From the NCBI GenBank assembly GCA_041749275.1, contig JBGTBQ010000210.1, positions 1 to 17,122 of the forward strand: a stretch of 17,122 nt of DNA. Direction: 5' to 3'. A program made the translations under genes and the position numbers. The notes below the pieces were generated by a model that worked only from the letters and a program-made list of their open reading frames with translations, did not search any database and was not told the DNA's origin. Source of the stretch: JBGTBQ01 sp041749275 (GTDB lineage: Bacteria > Acidobacteriota > Blastocatellia > Pyrinomonadales > Pyrinomonadaceae). Positions 7,183 through 14,161 of this stretch are shown here, piece by piece. The first letter of the stretch is position 1, and the number at the start of each line of letters is the position of its first letter.

Positions 7183-7839
7183 TCACTCATTACCGGCGAC
7201 TATCTTTTCCATATCCGCGTAAATCGCCTCGGAATCACGCTTGCCGTCAACGCGGCGCAAACGCCCGGACTTCTCGTAAAAATCTATCAGCGGCTGCGTT
7301 TTCCGTTCGTAAGTTTCAAGGCGCGTCTGAGCCGTCTCCATGTTGTCGTCCGCGCGGCGCTTGAGTTTTACATCCGGGTGTAAATCACAGACGCCTTCGA
7401 CCCGCGGCGGCTTGTAGTAAACGTTATAAATTTCTCCGCAGACGGGACAGCTACGACGGCCCGTCATTCGCTTCTCAAGGATGTCAAACGGCACATCCAC
7501 GAGGATGGGGACGATTTCATGTCCCTGCGCGCGCGCTAAATCTTCAAGCATCTCGGCCTGCGCCGCCGTCCGCGGGTAGCCATCCAACACATAGCCGTTG
7601 CGACAGTCGTCACGGCTCGTGCGCTCCTCGACCACGCGCGCCGTGATCTCGTCCGGGACGAGTTTGCCCGACGCCAGAATCGCTCGCACCTCTTCGGCAA
7701 GCGGCGTCCGCGTATCCTTCATCGCGCGGAACATGTCGCCCGTCGAAATCTGAGGCAGGCCAAGGCGCTCCTGAACGAGACGCGCCTGCGTCCCCTTCCC
7801 CGCGCCCGGCGCGCCAATCGGGACGATGATTTTCGACAT
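7183..7839 (-). CDS. adk: Adenylate kinase, zinc-binding lid form
   Basis: Interconverts ATP + AMP and 2 ADP. 218 aa, long-lid form. Walker A is GAPGAGKGT (9-17), the AMP site has STGDMFRAM (32-40), and VLDGYPRT (84-91) is the usual hinge motif. The lid carries Cys131-X2-Cys134 and Cys151-X2-His154, a likely zinc site; many Gram-positive enzymes use Cys or Asp as the fourth ligand. The start MSKIIVPIGAPGAGKG at 7839 is fixed by the family; no Shine-Dalgarno is seen in the preceding repeat. It lies between secY and map as in many spc operons. Confidence 0.98.
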   Translation of the reverse strand: MSKIIVPIGAPGAGKGTQARLVQERLGLPQISTGDMFRAMKDTRTPLAEEVRAILASGKLVPDEITARVVEERTSRDDCRNGYVLDGYPRTAAQAEMLEDLARAQGHEIVPILVDVPFDILEKRMTGRRSCPVCGEIYNVYYKPPRVEGVCDLHPDVKLKRRADDNMETAQTRLETYERKTQPLIDFYEKSGRLRRVDGKRDSEAIYADMEKIVAGNE

Positions 7840-7902
7840 AAAGGAAGATGTCGGATGTGAGATGTCAGATGCGGGTATTGACCAACATCCGACATCTGCT
7901 TT
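7840..7902. repeat. Spacer inverted repeat, family A copy 3 (secY-adk gap)
   Basis: AGATGTCGGATGT (7846-7858) is the exact complement of ACATCCGACATCT (7885-7897), 13 bp with a 26-nt loop. It fills almost the whole gap and leaves no room for a Shine-Dalgarno for adk. Confidence 0.85.
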
Positions 7903-9321
7903 TTACGTTCTCCGTCCGCGCAGCCGGCTGCCCGGCCCAAAAAAGCCTTCGTAGTTGCGCATGACAAGTTGCGCCTCGATCTGCGCGACGGTGTCCATCG
8001 CCACACCGACGAGAATCAGGAGCGAGGTGCCGCCGAAGTAAAACTGATAGCCCATGCCCTTCGGAATCCATCCTAATCCGGGTGTGCGGCTGACGAAGTC
8101 TTCGAGGCCGACGCCGACGAAAGGCAACCGCCCGACGTTGAAGCCGCTCAACATGATCTGCGGGATAAGCGCGACGAACACAAGGTAGAGCGCGCCGACC
8201 GTCGTCAGCCGCGTCAGGATCGCGTTCAGGAACTCCGCCGTGTTCCTGCCGGGCCGGATGCCCGGGATGAAGCCGCCGTGCTTACGCAGATTGTCCGCCA
8301 CCTCTTCGACGTTGAAAATGATCGTAATGTAGAAGAAGGTAAACACCACGATCAGGAATGCGAAGAGCAGTTCGTAGTACGGATCGCCGCCGTGGAAGCT
8401 CTGGAAAAAGGTGAAGATACGCGATGAAAGCGCCTGCGGATTGTTCATGTCGGGCTGGACGAACTGCATGATCGTCTGCGGAATCGTCAGCACGGACGAG
8501 GCGAAGATGACAGGAATGACGCCGCCCATGTTGAGCTTGATGGGCATGTGCGTCTGCTGTCCGCCGACGAGTTGGCGTCCGACATGGCGCTTGGCATAGC
8601 TGATTGGCACCTTGCGACGCGCCGTCTCGACGAAGACGACGAAGGCGATGAGCAGCAGCAGCACGGCGACGAGCGCAATGACGCCGATGGCCTCGAAGGC
8701 GTCGCCGCTCCGGAGTTTGCCGAAGACCTGCTGGGCGCCGCTCGGCAACCCGATGATGATGCCGGCGAAGATGAGGAGCGAGATGCCATTACCGATGCCG
8801 CGCTCCGTGATCTGTTCGCCGAGCCACATGACGAAGACGGTGCCCGTGGTGAGCGTAATCATCGTCGTCAGGATGAAGCCCCACGAGTCCGCGCCGACGG
8901 CATTTGCCTGAAGCCAGCGCGCGACGATGAAGGTCTGGAAGAGCGCCAGCACGACCGTGAGATAACGCGTGTACTGGTTGATCTTCTGGCGACCCGCATC
9001 GCCCTCCTCCTGCAACTTTTTGAGTTGGGGGAAGACGGTCGTCATCAACTGGAGGATGATCGAGGCCGTGATGTAGGGCGTGACGCCGAGGGCGAAGACC
9101 GAGATCGTCTTGAAGTTCCCGCCAGAAAAGAGGTCGAGCACGCCGAGCAGAGTGCTCCCGACTTCGCTCCAGACCCGCTTCAACTGATCCTGATCAATGC
9201 CGGGCGCGGTGACGTGCGCGCCGAAGCGGTAGACAGCCAGCAATCCCAGCGTGAACAGGACGCGCTTGCGCAGGTCCGGGACGCGAAACATGTTGCTGAT
9301 GGCGGCGAATAACTTATCCAT
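7903..9321 (-). CDS. secY: Protein translocase subunit SecY
   Basis: Channel-forming subunit of the SecYEG translocon in the inner membrane. 472 aa, slightly longer than the usual 430-450, with ten hydrophobic segments in the normal order. Recognised by MDKLFAAISNMFRVPDLRKR, FRFGAHVTAPGID-like first segment end, GVTPYITASIILQLM, ERGIGNGISLLIFAGI, the cytoplasmic loop RRKVPISYAKRHVG, IPVIFASSVL, and HGGFIPGIRPGRNTAEFL. The C-terminus (MRNYEGFFGPGSRLRGRR) is typical. Start ATG at 9321 has no strong ribosome site. The gene follows rplO after the longest spacer of the window. Confidence 0.98.
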   Translation of the reverse strand: MDKLFAAISNMFRVPDLRKRVLFTLGLLAVYRFGAHVTAPGIDQDQLKRVWSEVGSTLLGVLDLFSGGNFKTISVFALGVTPYITASIILQLMTTVFPQLKKLQEEGDAGRQKINQYTRYLTVVLALFQTFIVARWLQANAVGADSWGFILTTMITLTTGTVFVMWLGEQITERGIGNGISLLIFAGIIIGLPSGAQQVFGKLRSGDAFEAIGVIALVAVLLLLIAFVVFVETARRKVPISYAKRHVGRQLVGGQQTHMPIKLNMGGVIPVIFASSVLTIPQTIMQFVQPDMNNPQALSSRIFTFFQSFHGGDPYYELLFAFLIVVFTFFYITIIFNVEEVADNLRKHGGFIPGIRPGRNTAEFLNAILTRLTTVGALYLVFVALIPQIMLSGFNVGRLPFVGVGLEDFVSRTPGLGWIPKGMGYQFYFGGTSLLILVGVAMDTVAQIEAQLVMRNYEGFFGPGSRLRGRRT

Positions 9322-9536
9322 GATGATTAGCTTTCAGCGGTCGGCTTTAAACTTTCCTCGATGGTCAATGGCAACTTTCAGATTTCAGCGCACGACAGAC
9401 ACGGGTTTTAGCTGAAGGCTGATCGCTGACCGCTCCTTAGCAAAGAACGCTGAAAACGCTGAAGGAGCCTTTCGGCTCTCCTCACGGCGTCCTCAGCGCG
9501 TGTTCTTCCGGCTCGATTTTCAAACGCGCCGAGACC
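9322..9536. repeat. 215-nt rplO-secY gap with two inverted repeats
   Basis: First unit: AGCTTTCAGC (9329-9338) pairs with GCTGAAGGCT (9411-9420), and AGCGGTC (9336-9342) with GACCGCT (9428-9434), the AGCTGAAAGC family shared with the rpsC-rplP gap. Second unit (9445-9506): GAACGCTGAAAACGCTGAAG words facing CAGCGCGTGTTC, with a central GAGCC/GGCTC hairpin (9465-9469/9474-9478) whose loop reads GAAA on the transcript. No U-run follows, and no ORF is supported. Confidence 0.6.
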
Positions 9537-10031
9537 TTACCGCGGCTCGACGGGAACGAGTGCATCGGCCTTATGGAACGAGGTGATGACGTTCGCGGTA
9601 CCGCCCGCCGCCTCGATCTTCTCGCGCGCACCTTTCGTGAAACGGTGCGCCGAGATGGTAAGCGCCTTCGTCATTTCGCCCGTGCCGAGCACCACGATAT
9701 CGCGGTGGCCCTTGGCGATCACGCCGCGCTCGTGCATCAGTTCCGGCGTGACTGAGTCGCCCGCTTCAAAGCTCCGGTCGAGCGTAGAGAGACTGACCTC
9801 GATCCACTGCTTCTTGAAGATATTGGTGAAGCCGCGTTTCGGCAAGCGCCGCTGCAAGGGCATCTGCCCGCCTTCAAAGCCGATCTTTGCGCTGTAGCCG
9901 GAACGGGACTTCTGCCCCTTGTTGCCGCGCCCGGCGGTCTTGCCGAGGCCGGAGCCGGGGCCGCGCCCCAAACGCTTCTTCTTGTGCGTCGAACCCTTCG
10001 CCGGGTGCAGATTATTCAAACCGATAGCCAT
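9537..10031 (-). CDS. rplO: Large-subunit ribosomal protein L15
   Basis: L15 of the 50S subunit, a central assembly protein. 164 aa against a usual 145-150. Recognised by NNLHPAKGSTHKKKRLGRGP, the Gly-rich GSGLGKTAGRGNKGQKSRSG, FEGGQMPLQRRLPKRGFTN, and the C-terminal half GVIAKGHRDIVVLGTGEMTK. Start ATG at 10031 follows GGAG (10038-10041) with 6 nt spacing. The leader CGAACGGAGTGAG is shared almost exactly with rplN and partly with rpsC. Confidence 0.98.
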   Translation of the reverse strand: MAIGLNNLHPAKGSTHKKKRLGRGPGSGLGKTAGRGNKGQKSRSGYSAKIGFEGGQMPLQRRLPKRGFTNIFKKQWIEVSLSTLDRSFEAGDSVTPELMHERGVIAKGHRDIVVLGTGEMTKALTISAHRFTKGAREKIEAAGGTANVITSFHKADALVPVEPR

Positions 10032-10092
10032 TGCTCACTCCGTTCGCAGCGGTTAGCGGTTAGCTCTTGTCTTTGCTAACCGCTAACAGCTT
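10032..10092. repeat. Spacer inverted repeat, family D copy 1 (rpmD-rplO gap)
   Basis: GTTAGCGGTTAGC (10052-10064) is the exact complement of GCTAACCGCTAAC (10075-10087), 13 bp with a 10-nt loop. It is made of tandem GCGGTTA words. The same family is at 14162-14232. Confidence 0.85.
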
Positions 10093-10293
10093 TTATTCAA
10101 CGATCCGCAGAAGGTGCGGGACTTTGGCGACGACGCCGCGCATGGAGGCGTCGTCGGGGCGCTCAATCGTCTGGTTGAGCTTCGTAAACCCGACGCTCCG
10201 CACGATTGCTTTCTGCGTCTTCGGGAAACCGATAGCGCTGCGGTAATACTGGATACGAATCTTCCCGCTGTTCTGTTTATTCTCTTCAGCCAT
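10093..10293 (-). CDS. rpmD: Large-subunit ribosomal protein L30
   Basis: L30 of the 50S subunit. 66 aa, family length. MAEENKQNSGKIRIQYYRSA begins the protein; IGFPKTQKAIVRSVGFTKLN and MRGVVAKVPHLLRIVE are the family core. The frame extends to 10356, but that part is encoded by the repeat-filled gap. The ATG at 10293 has GAGG 8 nt upstream and is chosen. It lies between rpsE and rplO as in the spc operon. Confidence 0.96.
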   Translation of the reverse strand: MAEENKQNSGKIRIQYYRSAIGFPKTQKAIVRSVGFTKLNQTIERPDDASMRGVVAKVPHLLRIVE

Positions 10294-10382
10294 CTCGAAT
10301 ACCTCGTCACAGGTGATGGGCGTCGAATGACGGAACACAAGCCTTACTCTTGTCATCCATCATCCGTCACCGTTCACGGCTT
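10294..10382. repeat. Spacer inverted repeat of GACGGATGATGGA-like words (rpsE-rpmD gap)
   Basis: ACAAG (10337-10341) pairs with CTTGT (10349-10353) over a 7-nt loop, and TGACGG (10328-10333) with CCGTCA (10364-10369). On the transcript strand the words GTGACGG, ATGATGG and ATGACAAG follow one another, with their complements on the other arm. Confidence 0.55.
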
Positions 10383-10889
10383 TTATAACTCTTCCACCTG
10401 CTTGCCGCGAAGCCGCGCCAACTCCATCGGGTCTTTCATGTTCAAAAGCCCGTCGAAAGTCGCGCGGACGACATTGTGCGGGTTGGCGGAGCCGAGCGAT
10501 TTGGTGCGAACGTCGTGGACGCCCGCCGCCTGCATGACGGCGCGGACAGCGCCTCCCGCGATAACGCCCGTGCCCTCGCTGGCCGGTTTCATCAAGACGC
10601 GCCCCGCGCCGTGAGTCCCGACGATGGGGTGCGGCAGGGTGTTGCCGATGAGCGGGACGCGGATCATATTCTTCTTCGCCGCCTCGATGGCTTTCTTGAT
10701 AGCGAGCGGCACCTCGCGCGCCTTGCCCGTGCCGAAGCCGACATGGCCCGCGCCGTCGCCGACGACGACCAGCGCCGCGAACGAAAGGTTTTTGCCGCCT
10801 TTGACGACCTTCGTCACGCGGTTGATGGAGATGACCTGATCCGTGAGGTCAAGCCCCTGCGTCGTAATTCTCTGTTTCGGTTGTCGCAT
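10383..10889 (-). CDS. rpsE: Small-subunit ribosomal protein S5
   Basis: S5 of the 30S body, involved in decoding accuracy and mRNA unwinding. 168 aa, family length. The double-stranded-RNA-binding-like domain spans about 15-80 (VISINRVTKVVKGGKNLSFA, VVVGDGAGHVGFGTGKAREV), and the second domain has GTHGAGRVLMKPASEGTGVI and AGGAVRAVMQAAGVHDV. The start ATG is 3 nt after the rplR stop, so translation is probably coupled. This is one of only three gaps without a spacer structure. Confidence 0.98.
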   Translation of the reverse strand: MRQPKQRITTQGLDLTDQVISINRVTKVVKGGKNLSFAALVVVGDGAGHVGFGTGKAREVPLAIKKAIEAAKKNMIRVPLIGNTLPHPIVGTHGAGRVLMKPASEGTGVIAGGAVRAVMQAAGVHDVRTKSLGSANPHNVVRATFDGLLNMKDPMELARLRGKQVEEL

Positions 10890-10892
10890 CTC

Positions 10893-11297
10893 TTACCCTT
10901 CCGCCGTTTCAGCAACCGCCTCGGCAGCCGGCGCCTCTTGCTTGTTCAGGCCCGCCTCGCGCGCCGCATCCGTCAGCGCCTTGACGCGCCCGTGGTAGCG
11001 ATAGCCGCCGCGGTCGAAGACGACCGACTCGATGCCCTTCGACAGGGTGCGCTCGGCAATCGCCCGCCCGACCCGTTCAGCAGCCTCGATGTTGCCGCCC
11101 GTCGCGCCGTGTAAATCCTTCTCGGTCGTCGAAGCCGAGACGATGGTTACGCCCTGATCGTCGTCAATCACCTGCGCGTAAATGTGGTTCAGGCTGCGGT
11201 AAATCGCAAGGCGCGGGCGCCCCGACGAGCCGCGCACCTTCCGGCGGATGCGTGCGTGCACCGCTCTGCGAACCGTCGCTCTATCCTTCTGTGCCAT
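10893..11297 (-). CDS. rplR: Large-subunit ribosomal protein L18
   Basis: L18 binds 5S rRNA in the central protuberance. 134 aa including an Ala/Glu tail (EAPAAEAVAETAEG) beyond the usual roughly 118. Recognised by RRAVHARIRRKVRGSSGRPR, LAIYRSLNHIYAQVIDD, and FDRGGYRYHGRVKALTDAAR. The frame is open to 11348, but those extra 17 codons are the spacer repeat read through; the ATG at 11297 has GAGG (11303-11306) 5 nt upstream and is chosen. It lies between rplF and rpsE. Confidence 0.97.
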   Translation of the reverse strand: MAQKDRATVRRAVHARIRRKVRGSSGRPRLAIYRSLNHIYAQVIDDDQGVTIVSASTTEKDLHGATGGNIEAAERVGRAIAERTLSKGIESVVFDRGGYRYHGRVKALTDAAREAGLNKQEAPAAEAVAETAEG

Positions 11298-11306
11298 ATC
11301 AACCTC

Positions 11307-11388
11307 AAACGATGAACGCGGAACTATGAACGATGAACTGGAAGACAAATGCTTTTAGTTCAGCGTTCCGCGTTCATACTTCATCGTT
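11307..11388. repeat. Spacer inverted repeat, family B copy 2 (rplF-rplR gap)
   Basis: Left arm AAACGATGAACGCGGAAC (from 11307) begins next to the rplR ribosome site; right arm 11353-11388 ends in the rplF stop codon. The outer AAACGATGAA pairs with TTCATCGTTT; inside, the same words occur in a slightly different order, so the stem is imperfect. The 36-nt right arm matches the copies at 5062 and 14677. Confidence 0.9.
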
Positions 11389-11948
11389 TACTTCCCGGTC
11401 TTGCCCGGTCTCAGCTTCAACTGCACGTCGGCGTAGCGCACGCCCTTGCCCTTGTAGGGGTCAGGCTTGCGTAAGCTATGCATGTTGGCGGCCACTTGTC
11501 CGAGCTTCTGTTTGTCTATGCCGGTGAGCGTGAGCGTTACCTGATATTGCTGGATCGAACTCTTCTGCGGAACGCGCTCCGACTTCACGTCAATGCCTTC
11601 GGGCAACGAGAATTCTATGGGATGCGAGTAGCCCAGACTGAAAACGACCCTGCGGCCCTGCACATCGGCCTTGTAACCGACGCCGACCACATCCATCTTC
11701 TTCTCGAAGCCCTCGGTCACACCGAGGATGGCGTTGTTGGCGAGAGCGCGAGCGAGGCCGTGGCTGGCCGCCAGTTGGTCCGAGGCGCGCTCGGCCTGCA
11801 ACTGTCCGTCCTCCTGCTTGAACGTGATCCCTTCGGGGATCGGCGTCCGCAGCATCCCCTTCGGCCCCTTCACCTCAAGCTCCTGCTCGTGGATTGTGAC
11901 CGTTACGCCCTTCGGCACCGCGATAACTTTTTTACCGATACGTGACAT
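11388..11948 (-). CDS. rplF: Large-subunit ribosomal protein L6
   Basis: L6 of the 50S subunit, near the factor-binding site and sarcin-ricin loop. 186 aa, slightly over the usual roughly 177. Recognised by MSRIGKKVIAVPKGVTVTIH, VKGPKGMLRTPIP, NAILGVTEGFEKKMDVVGVG, YSHPIEFSLPEGI, and the C-terminal RKPDPYKGKGVRYADVQLKL. The two L6 repeats span about 5-85 and 90-170. Start ATG at 11948 has GAGG (11954-11957) 5 nt upstream, which touches the base of the spacer stem. Its stop codon overlaps the next spacer repeat by one base. Confidence 0.98.
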   Translation of the reverse strand: MSRIGKKVIAVPKGVTVTIHEQELEVKGPKGMLRTPIPEGITFKQEDGQLQAERASDQLAASHGLARALANNAILGVTEGFEKKMDVVGVGYKADVQGRRVVFSLGYSHPIEFSLPEGIDVKSERVPQKSSIQQYQVTLTLTGIDKQKLGQVAANMHSLRKPDPYKGKGVRYADVQLKLRPGKTGK

Positions 11949-11957
11949 AACAACCTC

Positions 11958-12034
11958 AAGGATGAAGGATGAAGGATGAAGGATGAATAGAGAGAAGTGG
12001 TCGCTTCATCCCTCATCCTTCATCCTTCATCCTT
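11958..12034. repeat. Spacer inverted repeat, family C: GGATGAA tandem, 30-bp stem (rpsH-rplF gap)
   Basis: Left arm 11958-11987 is four GGATGAA heptamers after AA; right arm 12005-12034 is its complement with one exception, which is a G-U pair on the transcript. The 17-nt loop is 11988-12004. The stem starts in the last base of the rpsH stop codon and ends directly against the GAGG of rplF. Confidence 0.95.
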
Positions 12035-12426
12035 TAATATATTTCCGCCAGCACCTCGCCGCCGACGTTCTCGCGGCGGGCGCGCTTGCCGCTCATCAGG
12101 CCGCGCGAGGTCGAGACGATGTTGATGCCGTAGCCGCCGAGCACCTTCGGGATGTCGGTCGCGCCGAGATAGACCCGGCGACCGGGCCGCGAGACGCGCT
12201 GGAGGTACGAGATCGAGGAGGTGCCGCGCGCGTCGTAGCGCAGGAAAATGCGGATCAAGCGGCGCGGGCCTTCGCCCTTGACGACGAAGTTGTTGACGTA
12301 GCCCTCCTCCTTGAGGATACGCGCGATCTCCAGTTTCAGCTTCGACGCCGGGATGTCCACCCGCGAGTGCTTCGCCGCGATGGCGTTCCGCATCCGCGTC
12401 AGCATGTCGGCAATAGGATCAGTCAT
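12034..12426 (-). CDS. rpsH: Small-subunit ribosomal protein S8
   Basis: S8 binds the central domain of 16S rRNA; in E. coli it also represses the spc operon. 130 aa, family length. Recognised by MTDPIADMLTRMRNAIAAKH, IPASKLKLEIARILKEEGYV, SRPGRRVYLGATDIPKVLGG, and the signature YGINIVSTSRGLMSGKRARR. Start ATG at 12426; GGAG lies about 9 nt upstream. It stands between rpsN and rplF. I see no S8-like binding structure in its leader, which is instead filled by a family A hairpin. Confidence 0.98.
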   Translation of the reverse strand: MTDPIADMLTRMRNAIAAKHSRVDIPASKLKLEIARILKEEGYVNNFVVKGEGPRRLIRIFLRYDARGTSSISYLQRVSRPGRRVYLGATDIPKVLGGYGINIVSTSRGLMSGKRARRENVGGEVLAEIY

Positions 12427-12525
12427 TACTTCAACTCCAAAACAGATGCTAGATGTTAGATGTCAGAGGTTAGTTAGAAGACAGTTTGACTGACATCTAA
12501 CATCCAGCATCTGACATCCGCCTTT
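12427..12525. repeat. Spacer inverted repeat, family A copy 4 (rpsN-rpsH gap)
   Basis: Left arm 12443-12466 and right arm 12490-12513 form a 24-bp stem with a single G-U pair on the transcript and a 23-nt loop. The words are CAGATGCTAGATGTTAG-like, different from the other A copies, yet both arms share them. Confidence 0.92.
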
Positions 12526-12711
12526 TTACCAACTCGACTTTATGACGCCCGGAATCTGCCCCTGAAGCGCCAACTCGCGGAAACAGATGCGGCACAGCTT
12601 GAACTTACGCAGATAGCCGCGCGGGCGCCCGCAACGATTGCAGCGCGTGTAGGCGCGCACCGAGAATTTCGGCTTCCGGTTCGCCTTTGCGATGAGTGAT
12701 TTCTTAGCCAT
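12526..12711 (-). CDS. rpsN: Small-subunit ribosomal protein S14, zinc-binding (type Z) form
   Basis: S14 of the 30S head, here the short 61-aa zinc form. Cys24-X2-Cys27 and Cys40-X2-Cys43 make the zinc ribbon. MAKKSLIAKANRKPKFSVRA begins the protein and the family end QIPGVIKSSW is present. Start ATG at 12711 has GAGG (12716-12719) 4 nt upstream, overlapping the base of the spacer stem. It lies between rplE and rpsH, as in spc operons. No zinc-free second copy is in the window. Confidence 0.98.
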   Translation of the reverse strand: MAKKSLIAKANRKPKFSVRAYTRCNRCGRPRGYLRKFKLCRICFRELALQGQIPGVIKSSW

Positions 12712-12797
12712 AGAACCTCAGATGTCGGATGTTAGATGTCTGATGTTGGTATCAGCATGTTCTACTGACCTCTTACATCCGACATCTGACCGCTGCT
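12712..12797. repeat. Spacer inverted repeat, family A copy 5 (rplE-rpsN gap)
   Basis: TCAGATGTCGGATGT (12718-12732) is the exact complement of ACATCCGACATCTGA (12775-12789), 15 bp with a 42-nt loop that holds further GATGTCTGATG words. The stem touches the rpsN ribosome site. Confidence 0.9.
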
Positions 12798-13346
12798 TTA
12801 TTGTTGCCTGAACGGCATCCCCAGCGCCTTCAACAGGGCGCGGGCGTGTTCGTCGTTGCGCGCGGTAGTGACGATGGAGATATTCATCCCGCGCGTCTTG
12901 TCAACTTTGTTAAAGTCAATTTCGGGGAAGATCAACTGGTCGCGGATGCCGAGCGTGTAGTTGCCGCGCCCGTCGAACGCCTTCGGCGAGACGCCGCGGA
13001 AGTCGCGCACGCGCGGCAGCGCGATGGAGATCAGCCGGTCGAGGAATTCATACATCCGCTCGCCGCGCAGCGTGACCATCGAGCCGATGGGCATCCCCTG
13101 CCGGAGCTTGAAGGCGGCGATTGATTTTTTGGCGCGGGTCGTGACGGGCTTCTGGCCGGTCACGACCCGCAGTTCGTCCGCCGCCGTGTCCACGATCTTG
13201 GCATTAGCGATGGCTTCGCCGAGGCCCATGTTGATGACGATCTTTTCGAGCCGCGGCACCGCCATCGGATTCTTGATGTCGAAATCCTTGGCGAGCGCCG
13301 GGGCAATCTCCCCTTGATAGCGTTCTTTCAGTCTTGATGCGGCCAT
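12798..13346 (-). CDS. rplE: Large-subunit ribosomal protein L5
   Basis: L5 binds 5S rRNA and contacts S13 and the P-site tRNA. 182 aa, family length (about 180). Recognised by IKNPMAVPRLEKIVINMGLG, VVTGQKPVTTRAKKSIAAFK, RQGMPIGSMVTLRGERMYEF, LPRVRDFRGVSPKAFDGRGN, and YTLGIRDQLIFPEIDFNKVD. Start ATG at 13346 gives the usual N-terminus MAASRLKERYQGEIAPAL; no strong ribosome site is visible. It follows rplX after a 99-nt gap with a GC-rich hairpin. Confidence 0.98.
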   Translation of the reverse strand: MAASRLKERYQGEIAPALAKDFDIKNPMAVPRLEKIVINMGLGEAIANAKIVDTAADELRVVTGQKPVTTRAKKSIAAFKLRQGMPIGSMVTLRGERMYEFLDRLISIALPRVRDFRGVSPKAFDGRGNYTLGIRDQLIFPEIDFNKVDKTRGMNISIVTTARNDEHARALLKALGMPFRQQ

Positions 13347-13371
13347 GATGTCCCTCTACCTCATCTTCGCG

Positions 13372-13417
13372 CCTGGGTTCTCGCCGCCGCGCCTTGAGCG
13401 GCGCGGGCGTTGCCAGG
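13372..13417. promoter_or_regulatory. GC-rich hairpin in the rplX-rplE gap
   Basis: CCGCGCC (13387-13393) pairs with GGCGCGG (13400-13406) over a 6-nt loop; CGC/GCG and an outer CCTGG/CCAGG (13372-13376/13413-13417) extend it. No U-run follows. This gap has no word-repeat element, so the hairpin takes its place. Confidence 0.6.
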
Positions 13418-13445
13418 GATGCGGTAATTTCTGTTCGCCTAATCC

Positions 13446-13784
13446 TTAGTCGAGCGTGTGTCCGCTGCGTGCGGCGACGCGCGTCTTCTTGCCGTCTTCG
13501 GCGACCTCGTAACGCGTGCGCGTGGGCTTGCCCGACTGCGGGTCAATCAACTGCACGTTCGAGATGCTGATATAGGCTTCCTTGTCAATGATGCCGCCGC
13601 CGCGTCCGGCCTGCGGGTTGGGGCGCTGGTGGCGTTTGACGATAGCCGCGCCCTCGACCTTGACTTTGCCCTCGACGGGGAGGACTTCGAGCACGCGCCC
13701 GCGCTTGCCGTTGTCGCGGCCCGCAATGACGATGACCTGATCGCCCTTCTTAATCTTCGCGCGTTTGGTTCCCTTGCGTGTCAC
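13446..13784 (-). CDS. rplX: Large-subunit ribosomal protein L24
   Basis: L24 starts 50S assembly by binding the 5' end of 23S rRNA. 112 aa, a little over the usual 103-105. The KOW motif is at about 10-36 (KIKKGDQVIVIAGRDNGKRG), followed by VEGAAIVKRHQRPNPQAGRG and ISNVQLIDPQSGKPTR. Start is GTG at 13784, 2 nt after the rplN stop, with a perfect GGAGG (13795-13799) inside the end of rplN. The open frame upstream to 13907 is a shadow inside rplN. Tight coupling to rplN is likely. Confidence 0.97.
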   Translation of the reverse strand: MTRKGTKRAKIKKGDQVIVIAGRDNGKRGRVLEVLPVEGKVKVEGAAIVKRHQRPNPQAGRGGGIIDKEAYISISNVQLIDPQSGKPTRTRYEVAEDGKKTRVAARSGHTLD

Positions 13785-13786
13785 TT

Positions 13787-14161
13787 TTAAATCACCTCCG
13801 GCGCGAGCGAAACAATCTTCATAAAGTTGCGGTCGCGCAATTCTCTGGCGACGGGGCCGAAGACGCGCGTCCCGATGGGCGTGTCGTCCGGCTTGATGAG
13901 CACGCACGCGTTCTGGTCGAAGCGGATGTAGGTGCCGTCCTTGCGGCGCACCTCTTTGCGCGTGCGGACGATGACGGCGTTATGCACCGTGCCTTTCTTC
14001 ACCGCCCCATCCGGGCTGGCCTCTTTCACCGTCACCTTAATCTTGTCGCCGAGGCTCGCCCGCGTCCTCGTCGTCGAGCCGCCGATGGTCTGAATCATTT
14101 CGACGCGCCGCGCCCCCGAATTGTCCGCCACGTCCAGCGACGTTTGCATCTGAATAGCCAT
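13787..14161 (-). CDS. rplN: Large-subunit ribosomal protein L14
   Basis: L14 of the 50S subunit, at the subunit interface (bridge to 16S rRNA). 124 aa against 122 usual. Recognised by MAIQMQTSLDVADNSGARRV, LGDKIKVTVKEASPDGAVKK, FDQNACVLIKPDDTPIGTRV, and FGPVARELRDRNFMKIVSLA. Start ATG at 14161 has GGAG (14168-14171) 6 nt upstream in a leader nearly identical to that of rplO. Its last codons contain the ribosome site of rplX. Confidence 0.98.
   Translation of the reverse strand: MAIQMQTSLDVADNSGARRVEMIQTIGGSTTRTRASLGDKIKVTVKEASPDGAVKKGTVHNAVIVRTRKEVRRKDGTYIRFDQNACVLIKPDDTPIGTRVFGPVARELRDRNFMKIVSLAPEVI

Noticed and set aside
11298..11348. Longer start for rplR giving an MSSSSSFIVPRSSFEVD leader
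   Set aside because: These codons are the family B spacer repeat; the ATG at 11297 has a good ribosome site and the family N-terminus.
12427..12797. CRISPR array, suggested by repeated GATGTC/CATCTGAC words
   Set aside because: The words are degenerate, inverted rather than direct with constant spacers, and are interrupted by rpsN.
13785..13907. Upstream extension of rplX
   Set aside because: It lies inside rplN in another frame; the GTG at 13784 with GGAGG is the family start.
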